Source: Providencia stuartii
GTDB taxonomy: Bacteria; Pseudomonadota; Gammaproteobacteria; Enterobacterales; Enterobacteriaceae
DNA: 64,000 bases
Assembly: GCA_900455155.1 (NCBI GenBank)
Contig: UGUC01000002.1
Location: 1,054,001 to 1,118,000, forward strand
Reading direction: 5' to 3'
Shown piece by piece: positions 21,367 to 34,114 of the stretch. Positions within the stretch are counted from its first letter, which is position 1. The number at the start of each line of letters is the position of its first letter. Below the pieces are notes generated by a model that saw nothing but the letters and a program-made list of their open reading frames with translations, made no database searches and was not told the DNA's origin. Made by a program: the position numbers and the translations under genes.

Positions 21367-21490
21367 AAACACTCCTTTTACAGTAACTTGACTATCTTAT
21401 CCTATAATTATGGTTAATTGGCCTTTTACCCACATTTTTGTTAGTTAAAGTTTAAATTTATGGGCGTGTAGAGTCTAAATATCTCCGTTA

Positions 21491-22693
21491 TTAACCACTT
21501 AACATAGCAGATTCAATTTTCTTACGGTTAAATTGTTTATGCAGTGCCCAAAGAGTGATGAAACCAATTACACCTAATAAAAACCACGGTAATTGTGGCA
21601 GATCCCATTGGTGACCAATATCGTACATCCAACCTCCACCAGTGTAGCCAACAGCACCTCCTAAAGCTAATCCTAAGCGGCTAAACCCCATATAACTACC
21701 GCGTGCACGTGGATCTGCCAGTGAAGCACTTAATGTTTCTCGTGCAGGATCGGCGGTTACAGTGCCTAAATAAAATAAGCATATTAATCCAAATAAAACA
21801 GGTAAAGAGCTCGTCATACCGATAGGAAACATGCTTAAACTCATTAAAAACAATCCAGCCATTAAACGCTGCTCAAGGCGAAAATATTTTTCACTCCAAC
21901 GGGCGATGGGATAAAGTAACGTTAATGAAATAACGGCTTCAATGGCATACATCCATTTCACTGCGGTTGGCGTGCCTGCGATTTCATTCACAACAATAGG
22001 GAACATCAGCATAACCTGTACAGAGAGCATAAAATAACCAGCTAACGTGACCACATAGGTCACAAAACGGGTATCTTTGAGTACTCGGCTCATACCTTCT
22101 TTGATTGGTGTTCTTACCGTTGAAATACGGTAGGCCGGGAGTAGCCAAGCATTACAAATAGCGGCAAGTACAAAGACGGCCGCGCCAGCCCAACAGACAT
22201 AATGGAAATCGTATTGCAGTAACCAACTACCAATCAGTGCACCAATAACGGCGCCCGCGCTGTCTTGCATGAGCAGCAGAGAATAAAAGCGTCCACGCTC
22301 ATAAGGCCTTGTTAGCTTAATAACTAATGCGGTTCTTGGAGGATCAAATAGTGTTCCACCTAATGCTGACAAGACACAGGAGAGCCACAACACCCAAGGG
22401 TCATTGGCAATTGCCATGAGCACAAACCCACAGGCTCGCAATAGCATCCCTATGACTATCATTGGCTTAGCGCCAAAGCGGTCTGCAATAGCACCACCAA
22501 AGATCCCAAGTCCTTGCTGAACAAATTGTCTCAGACCTAAAGCAAAGCCAACAATGACGGCGGCCCAACCTAGCTGGTCAACAAAGCGAATAGAGATCAA
22601 TGGAAACACGACAAAAAAACCGAGAACAACCAGCATGTTGTCTAGGAGTAAAAAATATTTACCTAGACTTCTTGCCTGTGACACCTGCGCCAT
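21491..22693 (-). CDS. mdtH: Multidrug efflux MFS transporter MdtH
   Basis: Major facilitator superfamily drug:proton antiporter of 400 residues, matching E. coli MdtH (402), which gives resistance to some quinolones when overproduced. Twelve membrane helices are predicted. The MFS signature between helices 2 and 3 is seen as [15 protein letters not shown]. The start [20 protein letters not shown] is collinear with E. coli. It lies divergent from rimJ, as in E. coli, with about 175 bases between them for both promoters. Nothing is unusual. Confidence 0.95.
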   Translation of the reverse strand: MAQVSQARSLGKYFLLLDNMLVVLGFFVVFPLISIRFVDQLGWAAVIVGFALGLRQFVQQGLGIFGGAIADRFGAKPMIVIGMLLRACGFVLMAIANDPWVLWLSCVLSALGGTLFDPPRTALVIKLTRPYERGRFYSLLLMQDSAGAVIGALIGSWLLQYDFHYVCWAGAAVFVLAAICNAWLLPAYRISTVRTPIKEGMSRVLKDTRFVTYVVTLAGYFMLSVQVMLMFPIVVNEIAGTPTAVKWMYAIEAVISLTLLYPIARWSEKYFRLEQRLMAGLFLMSLSMFPIGMTSSLPVLFGLICLFYLGTVTADPARETLSASLADPRARGSYMGFSRLGLALGGAVGYTGGGWMYDIGHQWDLPQLPWFLLGVIGFITLWALHKQFNRKKIESAMLSG

Positions 22694-22870
22694 GACACAC
22701 CATCGTAAAAAATAATAAAGAGGGAAGGATTCTTAATGTTTCTCATCAATAATATCAGTAGAATAGAAAGGGGAAGATGATATTTTTTTATCGTTATACC
22801 TAATGGTTATTGATAATGTGTTTTTATCCTTATGCCATTTCTGGCGATTTAATTTTTAAAAGGGTTAACG

Positions 22871-23458
22871 ATGTTTGGTTATCGGACAAATGAACCAAAA
22901 GTGCGTCTTGTGACAGAAAGGATGGTTGTACGGTTAGCATATGAGCGTGACGGCTATCGATTAGCAGATTACTACAGCGAAAACAGAGAATTTTTGAAAC
23001 CTTGGGAGCCAACCCGAGACAGTTCACATTTCAATCCATCAAGCTGGAATAGTCGCTTACATTTAATGACCGAGCTGCATCGTCAGGGAAACGCCTATCA
23101 TTTTTTACTCTTAGACAGTCAAGAAAATGAAGTGATGGGTGTGGCGAATTTCAGTAATGTATTGCGTGGTGCTTTTCATGCGTGCTATCTAGGCTACTCA
23201 TTAGGTGAAAAGTGGCAGGGGCAAGGGTTGATGTATGAAGCCCTTTCACAAGCTATCCGTTATATGCAAAAACATCAAGGGATGCACCGCATTATGGCTA
23301 ATTACATGCCACACAATTTGCGTAGCGGTAACCTTTTGGCTCGTCTCGGTTTTGAGCGAGAAGGGTATGCCAAACAATATTTGCAGATTGACGGCCAGTG
23401 GCGTGACCATGTACTTACGGCGTTAACCGATGCAAATTGGAAACCGGTGAAACCCTAA
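22871..23458 (+). CDS. rimJ: Ribosomal protein S5 N-alanine acetyltransferase RimJ
   Basis: GNAT-family acetyltransferase that acetylates the N-terminal alanine of ribosomal protein S5, with a reported role in 30S assembly. The 195-residue sequence is collinear with E. coli Rim[14 protein letters not shown] at the start, the acetyl-CoA binding region [13 protein letters not shown], and [20 protein letters not shown] near the C-terminus. The gene is followed by murJ after 160 bases; yceH and mviM, which intervene in E. coli, are absent here. Confidence 0.95.
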   Translation: MFGYRTNEPKVRLVTERMVVRLAYERDGYRLADYYSENREFLKPWEPTRDSSHFNPSSWNSRLHLMTELHRQGNAYHFLLLDSQENEVMGVANFSNVLRGAFHACYLGYSLGEKWQGQGLMYEALSQAIRYMQKHQGMHRIMANYMPHNLRSGNLLARLGFEREGYAKQYLQIDGQWRDHVLTALTDANWKPVKP

Positions 23459-23618
23459 TTAACGGTATACGCCTAATAATTCGAGTGCAGCGTATCAAAA
23501 TTATCAGCTTGCTGCTCTCGGACTCGGGCAAGTAACCTCTGATTTTATCATCCAATCATAGTCAGTCATGCTCCACGCTGATAAACTGGCATAATTGTTT
23601 TCTTTTAGTCTACCTATC

Positions 23619-25154
23619 ATGAATTTATTAAAATCATTAGCAGCGATAAGCTCTATGACTATGATGTCTCGGGTTCTTGGATTTATCCGTGACGCAATTA
23701 TCGCTCGGGTATTTGGTGCAGGGGCAGCTGCGGACGCCTTTTTTGTCGCCTTCAAATTACCTAATTTATTACGCCGTATTTTTGCAGAAGGGGCGTTCTC
23801 ACAAGCATTCGTGCCAATACTGGCGGAATATAAAAACCAACAAGGCGATGAAGCAACTCGTACTTTTGTGGCGTATATTTCGGGGATGCTTACCCTCGCA
23901 CTGGCGATTGTCACCGTGATCGGTATGATTGCCGCTCCTTGGATTATCTATGTGACGGCACCGGGCTTTGCTGCCGATGCCGATAAGTTTGCATTAACCA
24001 CAGACCTACTGCGGGTCACCTTTCCTTATATCTTTTTAATCTCACTCGCGTCGTTAGCTGGTGCAATTTTAAATACATGGAATCGTTTTTCGGTTCCTGC
24101 GTTTGCGCCAACGTTGTTGAATGTGAGTATGATTTTCTTTGCAGCATTTGCGGCGCCTTACTTTGATCCCCCCGTAATGTCATTAGCTTGGGCCGTGATT
24201 GTGGGGGGAATTTTGCAACTGGTGTATCAACTCCCGCATTTGAAAAAGATTGGCATGTTAGTTCTGCCACGGATCTCTTTTCGCGATAGTGGTGTTTGGC
24301 GAGTAATGAAAATGATGGGACCTGCCATTATTGGGGTATCTGTTAGCCAAATTTCGTTGATTATCAATACTATTTTCGCATCATTTCTGCAATCTGGCTC
24401 AGTGTCTTGGATGTATTATGCGGATAGGTTGATGGAGTTGCCATCAGGGGTGCTGGGTGTTGCATTAGGAACCATTTTGTTACCTTCGCTATCGAAAAGT
24501 TTTACTAGTGGTAACCATCAAGAATATCGTCATTTAATGGATTGGGGCTTACGCCTCTGTTTATTGCTCGCCTTGCCTTGCGCGATTGGTTTAGCGATCC
24601 TTTCGGAAGCGCTTACCGTATCGCTGTTCCAGTATGATAAGTTTACAGCTCATGACTCATTGATGACGCAATACGCATTAATGGCCTATTGTGTAGGGCT
24701 GACAGGGATGATCCTAGTGAAAATTTTGGCGCCAGGGTTCTATTCACGTCAGGACATTAAAACACCAGTTAAAATCGCTATTGTCACATTAATTCTAACT
24801 CAGTTAATGAACTTAGCATTTATTGGGCCAATGAAGCATGCCGGATTAGCATTGTCGATTGGTTTAGCAGCGTGTTTTAACGCGGGTGTCCTTTATTGGC
24901 AATTACGCAAGCAAGAAATTTTCAAACCACTTGCCGGTTGGCGAGGTTTTATTTTTAAACTCGTCATTGCCCTTATCGTGATGTCAGCGGTTCTGTTTGG
25001 TGTATTGCACTTTATGCCAGAATGGCAAGAAGGCAATATGGCCATGCGTTTATTGCGCTTAATTTTTGTGGTGATTATTGGTGCTGGGAGCTATTTCGCC
25101 GCGCTATTCGCTTTAGGTTTCCGCCCAAGAGATTTTAAAAAGCAGAGTATTTAA
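23619..25154 (+). CDS. murJ: Lipid II flippase MurJ
   Basis: MurJ moves the lipid II peptidoglycan precursor from the inner to the outer face of the cytoplasmic membrane and is essential. The 511-residue MOP-superfamily protein has about fourteen helices and is nearly collinear with E. coli Mur[21 protein letters not shown] at the start, the conserved arginine region [29 protein letters not shown] and [17 protein letters not shown]. The ATG at 23619 is used rather than an in-frame ATG eight codons upstream, by alignment. A terminator follows directly; the flagellar genes found here in E. coli are not present. Confidence 0.96.
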   Translation: MNLLKSLAAISSMTMMSRVLGFIRDAIIARVFGAGAAADAFFVAFKLPNLLRRIFAEGAFSQAFVPILAEYKNQQGDEATRTFVAYISGMLTLALAIVTVIGMIAAPWIIYVTAPGFAADADKFALTTDLLRVTFPYIFLISLASLAGAILNTWNRFSVPAFAPTLLNVSMIFFAAFAAPYFDPPVMSLAWAVIVGGILQLVYQLPHLKKIGMLVLPRISFRDSGVWRVMKMMGPAIIGVSVSQISLIINTIFASFLQSGSVSWMYYADRLMELPSGVLGVALGTILLPSLSKSFTSGNHQEYRHLMDWGLRLCLLLALPCAIGLAILSEALTVSLFQYDKFTAHDSLMTQYALMAYCVGLTGMILVKILAPGFYSRQDIKTPVKIAIVTLILTQLMNLAFIGPMKHAGLALSIGLAACFNAGVLYWQLRKQEIFKPLAGWRGFIFKLVIALIVMSAVLFGVLHFMPEWQEGNMAMRLLRLIFVVIIGAGSYFAALFALGFRPRDFKKQSI

Positions 25155-25172
25155 GCCACAATAAATAACTGA

Positions 25173-25195
25173 AACGCCCCATTGGGGCGTTCAGA
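25173..25195 (+). terminator. Intrinsic terminator after murJ
   Basis: Eight-base perfect stem AACGCCCC / GGGGCGTT with a three-base loop 18 bases after the murJ stop. The T-run is weak, so termination may be partial. Confidence 0.7.
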
Positions 25196-25485
25196 AATTC
25201 TTATTGTAGCAATTTTCTCACTACCCATTTGCTTGGCAATAGTATTAGGCATACACAAAGCGCTTAAGTAGCGCCTTATGCCACCCGCAGTATTTAACAG
25301 GTTGTTAAAATTTTGTCAGTAATGACAGGGCCATTTGAGCTGGATTATTAGTCAAATAGTCCTGTAATAATCCATTCATTGGAAGTTCATGTACGTCGAG
25401 TCTTGGCCTTTCCCCATGGGGTAGCGATACATGCCACCTTGCCACGGCTTTGCCGATCGATATAACAGCAGGATTATTGGCTCGT

Positions 25486-25911
25486 ATGTCCCAACGTAAT
25501 AAAAAAATGACCATTGCACTTAACTATATATCGGGGATAGCGCTGGTATTGATTGGTTTAATACTTCTATATGATAATTTCATTTTCAAGAGATGAATTT
25601 AAGGTTAAATGTGTCAAAACAGTATCGGCATCTTTGCCTGACTATAATGATACATTTAACCAGAGAAAAATAATTACTAACATTTGCTGTAAAAAACGTC
25701 ATAACAGCTGGTAAGAAGCTTCGTGAAAATTTTAAAGAGAGGGGCTTTCGTCTAATAAATAATATCGCTGATTCATATAATGAGGCCGCTTTTTATTACG
25801 GTATTGGAGGGGCATGCTATTTCGTCTCTCAGCTCTAACGCTCATATTGAAATAAGGCGGTCTAAAGAGCACGAAAAAAATTTCCTGAAATTGAGTCGAC
25901 AGAAACAATAA
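25486..25911 (+). pseudogene. Unknown membrane-anchored protein, three apparent +1 frameshifts
   Basis: I do not recognise this gene; it is assembled from four frame pieces. The first reads MSQRNKKMTIALNYISGIAL and continues as one clear membrane helix ending near LLYDNFIF. Removing one A at 25588-25589 continues with RDEFKVKCVKTVSASLPDYN. Removing one A at 25672-25673 continues with LLTFAVKNVITAGKKLRENF. Removing one G at 25806-25807 joins YYGIEGHAISSLSSNAHIE and runs to LSRQKQ-stop. The result is 140 residues with an N-in helix and a soluble, lysine-rich C-terminal domain. The good protein-like character of each piece supports one gene. The frame is open upstream to 25360, so a longer N-terminus is possible. 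Its stop lies inside the argS terminator. Confidence 0.45.
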
Positions 25912-25937
25912 ACCCTATGCACAGCATAGGGTTTATT
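25907..25937. terminator. Bidirectional terminator after argS
   Basis: Fourteen-base perfect stem AATAAACCCTATGC / GCATAGGGTTTATT with a three-base loop. It serves argS on the minus strand and the broken gene on the plus strand. Confidence 0.88.
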
Positions 25938-25962
25938 ATCAATATGACACTTAGATATCAGC

Positions 25963-27693
25963 TTACATACGTTCGACGGTATCGATCCCTAAAGTATCCA
26001 ACCCAGCTTTTAATGTCTTCTGGGTCAATAACGCTAATTTTAAGCGGCTTTGGCGCTGAGCTTCATCTTCGGCGCTTAAAATAGGACAGTGTTCATAGAA
26101 GCTTGAGAACAGGCCGGCTAAATCATAAAGGTAAGCGCACATAACATGTGGCGTACCATCACGTGCGACCATCAAGATGGTTTCTTCAAATTGCATCAAA
26201 CGTGTAGCAAGTGCAATTTCACGTGGGTCTTGTAACACGATAGGCAGTGTGAGATCCGCTTGTGTCACGTTTGCTTTTTTGAAGATTGAGGCGACACGCG
26301 TATAAGCATATTGCATATACGGTGCGGTATTACCTTCGAAAGCTAACATGTTATCCCAATCAAAAATATAATCCGTTGTACGGCTTTTTGATAAGTCTGC
26401 ATATTTCACTGAACCAATACCGACAACATTTGCAACGTTGTTTAACTCATCTTCTGGCATATCGGGGTTTTTGCTGCGGATGAGTACTTGCGCACGTTCA
26501 ATCGCTTCATCTAATAAGTCAGAGAGGCGAACAGTACCGCCTGAGCGAGTTTTAAAAGGCTTGCCATCTTTACCGAGCATCATACCAAACATGTGATGTT
26601 CGAGAGACATTGATTCTGGGATATAACCGGCTTTACGTACGATTGTCCATGCCTGCATCAAGTGTTGGTGCTGACGTGAATCAATATAGTAAAGTGCACG
26701 GTCAGCATGCAGTACTTCATGACGATATTTTGCACAAGCGATATCTGTTGTCGTATATAAGAAGCCGCCATCTTTTTTCTGGACAATAACGCCCATAGGC
26801 TCGCCTTCTTTAGTTTTAAATTCGTCAAGATAAACGACAGTAGCACCTTCGCTTTCTACTGCGAGCCCTTTGGCTTTCAAGTCAGCGACAATCCCAGGCA
26901 GCATATCGTTATATAAACTTTCGCCCATGACGTCATCTTCAGTTAACGTCACGTTCAAGCGACGATAGGTTTCTTGGTTTTGCTGCATGGTGATATCAAC
27001 CAGTTTACGCCACATTTTACGGCAGTACTCATCACCTGATTGCAATTTAACCACGTAACCTCTTGCGCGCTCAGCGAATACTTCATCGCTGTCATAGTGT
27101 TGTTTTGCTTCGCGGTAAAACTCCTCGAGATCTGCCAATGCCATGTCACTTGCATTTTCATTTTGCATTTTTTCGAGGTAAGCGATCAGCATACCAAATT
27201 GCGTACCCCAGTCACCAACATGGTTAGCACGGATCACTTTATGCCCTAAAAACTCTAAAGTACGTGCGGCAGCATCACCGATAATTGTCGAACGCAAATG
27301 GCCTACGTGCATCTGCTTGGCCACGTTTGGCGCGGAATAGTCGATGACGATAGTTTCTGATTTAACAGGGGATAGGCCAAGGCGATCACAGGTTAATGCT
27401 TGTTCCACTTGTGTGGTGAGCCAGCTTGGCTCAAGGAAAATATTGATAAAACCCGGCCCTGCGATTTCTACCTTGCTTGCAATACCTTCAAGATCTAAAT
27501 GGCTGACAATCTGCTCGGCCAGTTGTCGGGGATTGATGCCCATTTTTTTAGCAGCGCCCATTACACCGTTGGCTTGATAGTCACCAAACTGCGCTTTCGC
27601 TGATTGACGCACAAGGGCATCACTGCCTTCTGGAGCTCCCGCTGCCTGCATTGCAGCACTGATTTTATCTGAAAGAATAGCCTGAATATTCAC
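25963..27693 (-). CDS. argS: Arginyl-tRNA synthetase
   Basis: Class I aminoacyl-tRNA synthetase that charges tRNA-Arg; essential. The 576-residue protein has the N-terminal Add-1 domain that recognises the tRNA D-loop, then the HIGH signature as HVGHL in [16 protein letters not shown]. As usual for ArgRS the KMSK motif is degenerate ([10 protein letters not shown]). The C-terminal DALR anticodon-binding domain ends in GIDTVERM, where the invariant Arg-Met end is seen. It is divergent from yecM, as in E. coli, with 244 bases between. Nothing is unusual. Confidence 0.97.
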   Translation of the reverse strand: MNIQAILSDKISAAMQAAGAPEGSDALVRQSAKAQFGDYQANGVMGAAKKMGINPRQLAEQIVSHLDLEGIASKVEIAGPGFINIFLEPSWLTTQVEQALTCDRLGLSPVKSETIVIDYSAPNVAKQMHVGHLRSTIIGDAAARTLEFLGHKVIRANHVGDWGTQFGMLIAYLEKMQNENASDMALADLEEFYREAKQHYDSDEVFAERARGYVVKLQSGDEYCRKMWRKLVDITMQQNQETYRRLNVTLTEDDVMGESLYNDMLPGIVADLKAKGLAVESEGATVVYLDEFKTKEGEPMGVIVQKKDGGFLYTTTDIACAKYRHEVLHADRALYYIDSRQHQHLMQAWTIVRKAGYIPESMSLEHHMFGMMLGKDGKPFKTRSGGTVRLSDLLDEAIERAQVLIRSKNPDMPEDELNNVANVVGIGSVKYADLSKSRTTDYIFDWDNMLAFEGNTAPYMQYAYTRVASIFKKANVTQADLTLPIVLQDPREIALATRLMQFEETILMVARDGTPHVMCAYLYDLAGLFSSFYEHCPILSAEDEAQRQSRLKLALLTQKTLKAGLDTLGIDTVERM

Positions 27694-27937
27694 CGGATTA
27701 CCTTAAATAACGAACCATAGTTATCGCATTGTGCCATCACATGCGTAGAACTAAAAGAAAGAAGAGAAAATTCGGCAGGTTTTATACCATATTTTAAGGG
27801 AGTCGTGCTACAGTCTGGCAGTTTTATTCACGGTATAGCTGTCATATTTCAATAGCGTTGATAACACAACAGACGAAAAATTGAGAGTATATCGCGAATG
27901 CGAAGAGATAAACGGTGTTTAGAAAAGAGTGTGTTGA

Positions 27938-28492
27938 ATGACTGAATTTGCCAATGTGCCTGAACTGCAAGATCTATGGAACACGTTGCCTGAGTTTGAG
28001 CAAAAATTAACGCAAATGGCTAAAGTATTAGCTTTATCCTTAAACGATCACCTGATAGACCATGTTTCTGTCCGTTGTCATCATAATGAAACAGCAGAGC
28101 GCTGGCGGAAAGGCCTCCACCAATGCGGTCAGTTACTGTCTGAAAATGAAATTAACGGGCGTCCGATCTGTTTATTCGAATTGAACAAACCATTAATAAT
28201 CGCATCTCAACAGGTTTATGTGGTCGAATTGCCTTTTCCAAAAGGAAAAATGTACCCACAAGAGACATGGGAGCATGTTGAGATGGTCATTAATGTTGCC
28301 CCAGAACAGCTAGAGCAGAGTGCATTGGCATTACTGCCACATCCGCTTCCAGAAGGCTACAGCTTGAAAATGAGTCAACCGAAAGGGCAGTTAGAAAGAT
28401 TGCCTAATCCGACATTAGCAGTGACAAATGGGATAATTACTTTGAAATATCACCCTTACGCGCTGAAACAGATTATTGAAAGCGAAAAATAA
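27938..28492 (+). CDS. yecM: YecM family protein (VOC fold)
   Basis: A 184-residue cytoplasmic protein matching E. coli YecM, which has a vicinal-oxygen-chelate (glyoxalase-like) fold and is thought from structure to be a metal-binding protein. Characteristic stretches are DHVSVRCHHNETAERWR with conserved histidines, INGRPICLFELNKPL and WEHVEMVINV. No reaction has been assigned. The gene sits between argS and cutC, exactly as in E. coli. Start codon ATG at 27938 with a weak AAAGAG upstream. Confidence 0.92.
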   Translation: MTEFANVPELQDLWNTLPEFEQKLTQMAKVLALSLNDHLIDHVSVRCHHNETAERWRKGLHQCGQLLSENEINGRPICLFELNKPLIIASQQVYVVELPFPKGKMYPQETWEHVEMVINVAPEQLEQSALALLPHPLPEGYSLKMSQPKGQLERLPNPTLAVTNGIITLKYHPYALKQIIESEK

Positions 28493-28670
28493 GTGATGTA
28501 ATTAACGTTATTACGAACAATTCGTAAAAAACTGTTAATGGTGTGATGTTAATCCGGTAACGTTCAAAAATTAGTGGCATCATTAATCGAATGTTAACGA
28601 TTAACAAGTTCCTTTAAGTTATTAATTAGATGTTAAAGCAACGCTTTAATCCTACGTTTTGGAGGTGGTC

Positions 28671-29432
28671 ATGGCAAAATTGGAAATTTGCTGTTTCGGT
28701 ATCGAATGTGCACAAGTTGCACAAGAATACGGCGCTGATCGTATTGAATTATGCTCCGGTGCAGCAGATGGCGGCCTGACACCAAGTTATGGCTATCTAA
28801 AATTAGCAAGCGAAAAACTTCATATCCCCGTTCATCCTATTATTCGTCCGCGCGGAGGCGATTTTTGCTATAACACGAATGAATTTGAAGTAATCTGTGA
28901 AGATCTGCGGATGGTGAAAGAGATGGGCTTCCCAGGGGCAGTTATCGGAATCCTCGATACCGAAGGGCGTATCGATATCGACCGCATGGCGGTATTGATG
29001 GAAATAGCAACGGGAATGAATATCACGTTTCACCGCGCATTCGATATGTGCGTGAATCCCTTATTAGCCTTTGAACAACTAAAAAGTTTAGGGGTTGCTC
29101 GTATTCTTACATCGGGGCAGCAGCAGAATGCAGAGTTGGGGTTACCGTTACTTAAAGAGTTAAACGAAAAAAGTATTGAAATTAACGGCCCAGTGATTAT
29201 GGCTGGTGCAGGGGTTAGGCTGGCTAATTTAAGTAAGTTTATGGAAATAGGGCTGGTAGAATTGCACAGTTCGGCGGGGAAATCAGTTCCGTCAAGTATG
29301 AGTTATCGTAAAGCAGGGGTGACGATGGCATCAAACAGTGAAAATGATGAATTTACTCATTACTGCGTTGATGGGCCAACCGTTGAAGCGATGAAAGATT
29401 TTATTTCGATCACTGAAAAGATTTCGGCATAA
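28671..29432 (+). CDS. cutC: CutC family protein
   Basis: TIM-barrel protein of 253 residues matching E. coli CutC. It was named for copper homeostasis, but later work in E. coli tied much of that phenotype to the MicL small RNA made from the cutC 3' region, so a direct copper role is doubtful. The conserved sequences [41 protein letters not shown] and MAGAGVR are all present. I chose ATG at 28671, preceded by GGAGG, over the ATG four codons upstream. Whether a MicL-like promoter lies in the 3' part could not be judged by eye. Confidence 0.93.
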   Translation: MAKLEICCFGIECAQVAQEYGADRIELCSGAADGGLTPSYGYLKLASEKLHIPVHPIIRPRGGDFCYNTNEFEVICEDLRMVKEMGFPGAVIGILDTEGRIDIDRMAVLMEIATGMNITFHRAFDMCVNPLLAFEQLKSLGVARILTSGQQQNAELGLPLLKELNEKSIEINGPVIMAGAGVRLANLSKFMEIGLVELHSSAGKSVPSSMSYRKAGVTMASNSENDEFTHYCVDGPTVEAMKDFISITEKISA

Positions 29433-29808
29433 AAACGAAACTATTCAATAATAATTAATAAAAAGGGAGAGTTTTATCTCTCTTTTTATTTTAGGTCATG
29501 TAATCAATACAGAAAAGAGATAGCAAGTAATAAATCGTTCAATATAGCCTTTTACCCATAAAACAGTATTCAAAGTCATTTTAGAGATCATGCTAAATAA
29601 GAATTAAATGATAAGGCAATATCGATAAGATATTAAAAAGGGGAATAGTTTCGCGCTTTAAAGAGAACAGTTATATGCTGTTTTTCTCGAGGTAATAAGG
29701 CATAAGAAACCGCGTATAAGATAATCTTCTTTATCCATAAATACACGTAAATTGATTGGGCCGTTATAGAAAATAAGATAATAACGTGCCCAATAAAATT
29801 ACCTTGAA
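29433..29808. other. Intergenic region between cutC and a convergent lipoprotein gene
   Basis: About 375 AT-rich bases. A GU-containing hairpin (AAAAAGGGAGAG with CTCTCTTTTT, 29460-29487) followed by ATTTT is a probable cutC terminator. I see nothing else. Confidence 0.6.
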
Positions 29809-30616
29809 CTAGGATTTGGCTGGAAAAACAGCGTTTGCATAAGAAACACCATTTTCTAGGATCTCAATTGCCAATGGTAGCAGCTTTGAGGGTTTTCCAC
29901 CGTTATCCTCAGTCGTATAATTTCCTAATACAACGAGGTTCTTATCTTTTTCAGCCCCATGGATATATTTTACGACGGAATTTTTTATAGGCTCTAACTC
30001 ATAGATCTTTTGATTCAGTATGGAAGCAAAATAGACATCATCACCTTTTTTATAGGCAATAACAGTAACCAAACGTCCTTCTGTTGAGTCAACGACCTTG
30101 AGTGTTTCAGGGCTTAATTCATTGTCGTAAATCTCTTTTGCTCTATTAATGAGATGAGCTCTCACTCGATTACCGACTGATGAATCGTTAATATAGTTTT
30201 CGATTTGAGCTAACCCATTCATATTATCTATAAACGCTTTATTTTGAAGGTTCTGCGCTTTAATACCACCCTCATAACTGCCGTGCTCACAAACTAAGGC
30301 AGGAAAGCTGTCTTTACGAATGCGATTGCCAACACGAACAGAGTTAATTACGATATCGTCACCGATATAGACTTCACTAATAAATGGCCTAAACCCCATA
30401 AATTCATTTTGATTATTCTTTGCATTAAACTCACCACAAACGATGGCTTCATCGGCATTCCTATGAACAACAATATCTTTATATTGTATTGAGTCAGGAT
30501 CAGGATAATGTGTGGCAATCTCTTTTTTTATTGCAGTATGAATTTTATTTTCTGGGGGGGGAGCAAGCGAATAAGAGAAAAGAGAGAGGAAAAATAAAAA
30601 AATGGGGCAGTTTCAT
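29809..30616 (-). pseudogene. Putative lipoprotein of unknown function, frameshifted in a C8 run
   Basis: The start reads MKLPHFFIFPLSFLLFAC with a lipobox LLFAC followed by SPP, so a lipidated envelope protein is likely. The frame then breaks at a run of eight G (plus strand 30554-30561). With seven bases it continues as SPPENKIHTAIKKEI into a long open frame and gives 268 residues. The segment YPDPDSIQYKDIVV ... VCGEFNAKN ... MGFRPFI resembles a recurrent module of small proteobacterial lipoproteins of unknown role, recalled from memory and not checked. The rest (EILENGVSYANAVFPAKS at the end) is not recognised. It stands alone, convergent with cutC. Confidence 0.6.
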
Positions 30617-30826
30617 GATCGTATCCAAATGAGTCTGTCATTAATAAAGGCTAACCGCTATTTAATTTTTGTATAAGTATATTATATCAATAAATATTGA
30701 GAGATAAAATGTTTGCAGGGTTTGATAAATGTATTATTACTATTTGGGCAACTACAGATTTAAAAAATACGGAGAATAAATTGAGAAAAGAATAAGAGTG
30801 AAACAAGTCACCCTTATTCGATGATT

Positions 30827-32619
<1,793 letters not shown>

Positions 32620-32682
32620 TCAGTCAAAACAGCAATAAAAGTTTTACGACACTTAAATAAAGTGCCGCGTTGATAATAAAAA

Positions 32683-33081
32683 TTAAAGATTGAAGGAAAA
32701 AATTTGGATCCAAGGTAGGTAATAGATATTGGCGATAACCATCAATGTCATGGCAATATAGGTTGCCGCCATGCCTGAGCGACGATAAGAGATATCATGA
32801 TTTTTCAGGCCATAAGAGTGGAGTATACGCCCTGCGATTAAAACTAAGCCACATAAGTGGATCATCCAAACCTGCGCGCCGTTCATCTCCATAAAAAGCA
32901 ATAATATCAAAGCAATGGGGATGTACTCTATAGCGTTACCATGAGCGCGAATCGCTGTTTGTAGCTCATAGAAACCCCCATCACCATAAGATACTCGATA
33001 TTGATTTCTGAGCTTCACAACATTCAACGATAGTTTAAGTAGTAACAAAGCGCCCAGTACAGCATACAGAGAGCTGACCAT
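32683..33081 (-). CDS. yecN: MAPEG family membrane protein YecN
   Basis: A 132-residue inner-membrane protein with four predicted helices, of the MAPEG family (membrane-associated proteins in eicosanoid and glutathione metabolism). It aligns with E. coli YecN, including QYRVSYGDGGFYELQTAIRA and HGNAIEYIPIALILLLFMEM, where the Arg-x-His-x-Asn-x-x-Glu pattern of glutathione-binding members is seen. The activity of the bacterial protein is not known. Its place next to cmoA is conserved. Confidence 0.9.
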   Translation of the reverse strand: MVSSLYAVLGALLLLKLSLNVVKLRNQYRVSYGDGGFYELQTAIRAHGNAIEYIPIALILLLFMEMNGAQVWMIHLCGLVLIAGRILHSYGLKNHDISYRRSGMAATYIAMTLMVIANIYYLPWIQIFSFNL

Positions 33082-33236
33082 TTATTCACTCCATTGCTTA
33101 ACCAAATTGATTCACTGATTGATTAAAACTATTCACTATATTAATAGATATTAGTAAAATTTACTAATAGTATAATGTCTAATTAGTTTACCCTTAAATT
33201 AAGGCTCCACAACAACGTAATCTGTTGGTGATTAAC

Positions 33237-33641
33237 TTAATTAATTAGGCCATCTTGTTGTAATTTCGCCATAATGATCGCGGCAGTGGCTGAACATTTT
33301 GCTAGGTCATGGCTATCAAACCAAGCAAGCTCCGCAATTTCTGCGGCAGGGCGAGGGGTACCATTATAATGCGCAAAATAGCAACGAATACGTACCTGAG
33401 TTCCATCTTGTTTACCGTCAGCAGCGCCAATAAATTCATCATAAAATTGAAGAGAATCTTTATGTAAGGTTAAGGTTAACTCTTCTTCAATTTCTCGACA
33501 TAAGGCTTGTTCATCACTTTCGTTAGGTTCGCGCTTTCCGCCCGGAATATAGAAGAGTGTCTTATTATGAGAACGAACCATTGCTACTTTGCGGTCAACA
33601 AGTGTAATTAAGCCTAACTTATCGATAATTTTATTGTCCAT
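33237..33641 (-). CDS. Nudix hydrolase
   Basis: A 134-residue single-domain Nudix protein. The Nudix box is GGKREPNESDEQALCREIEE with EELTL following: it keeps the first glycine, the glutamate seven residues on and REIEEEL, while the glycine normally near the end of the box is threonine. It should hydrolyse a nucleoside diphosphate linked to another group; the substrate cannot be read from sequence. The N-terminus LITLVDRKVAMVRSHNKTLF resembles small uncharacterised enterobacterial Nudix proteins. It stands alone between yecN and a lipoprotein gene. Confidence 0.82.
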   Translation of the reverse strand: MDNKIIDKLGLITLVDRKVAMVRSHNKTLFYIPGGKREPNESDEQALCREIEEELTLTLHKDSLQFYDEFIGAADGKQDGTQVRIRCYFAHYNGTPRPAAEIAELAWFDSHDLAKCSATAAIIMAKLQQDGLIN

Positions 33642-33793
33642 TGCCTTTAACTCTTTGTTTTAAGTGTTGGGGCCACTATGATGTGATGTTAATAATATTA
33701 CTCAAATATAATGAAAACAATGGGTTTTGTATGGTTCCCCATTAGTAGACAGAATCATGGTCCACTAATGGGTAATATAAAATTTTATATGAA

Positions 33794-34114
33794 TTATTTG
33801 GCTTTATTAATAATTTCAACTAACTCATATCTGACATTTGGGGCATCAGCAGGCGGATTAGCAACGTCAAATTGTTTGACTTTCAAAGTGTATTGGTAGC
33901 CTGGTTCATATTCAAACCCTTGGATATTGCCATAAAAAAATTCCCACTCGGCATTTGGGTCTTGTTTGACTTTCATACATTTCATGGGGGCAACACCAAC
34001 GCAATCAGCCAATGTTGAATCAATATAAAAAGTTTTTGTGTTATCAGCAGGTTTCACGGTTTGGCAGCCTACAAGCAGTAGAAATAGAGAAGAAACGAAG
34101 AGACTTTTTTTCAT
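33794..34114 (-). CDS. DUF4377-type lipoprotein
   Basis: A 106-residue lipoprotein: the signal peptide MKKSLFVSSLFLLLVGC ends in the lipobox LLVGC, followed by QTVK. The mature part (YIDSTLADCVGVAPMKCMKV, then EWEFFYGNIQGFEYEPGYQY) looks like DUF4377, a domain often found beside HslJ/META-type heat-shock lipoproteins; the family call is from memory. Two cysteines in ADCVG and MKCMK could form a disulphide in the periplasm. The function is unknown. It is monocistronic. Confidence 0.75.
   Translation of the reverse strand: MKKSLFVSSLFLLLVGCQTVKPADNTKTFYIDSTLADCVGVAPMKCMKVKQDPNAEWEFFYGNIQGFEYEPGYQYTLKVKQFDVANPPADAPNVRYELVEIINKAK

Noticed and set aside
25305-25514. 69-residue minus-strand frame containing HVSLPHGERPRLDVHELPMN
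   Set aside because: It overlaps the start of the plus-strand broken gene, has no ribosome binding site and no recognisable domain. It may be a shadow of the plus-strand coding sequence. I could not prove this, so it is only noted.
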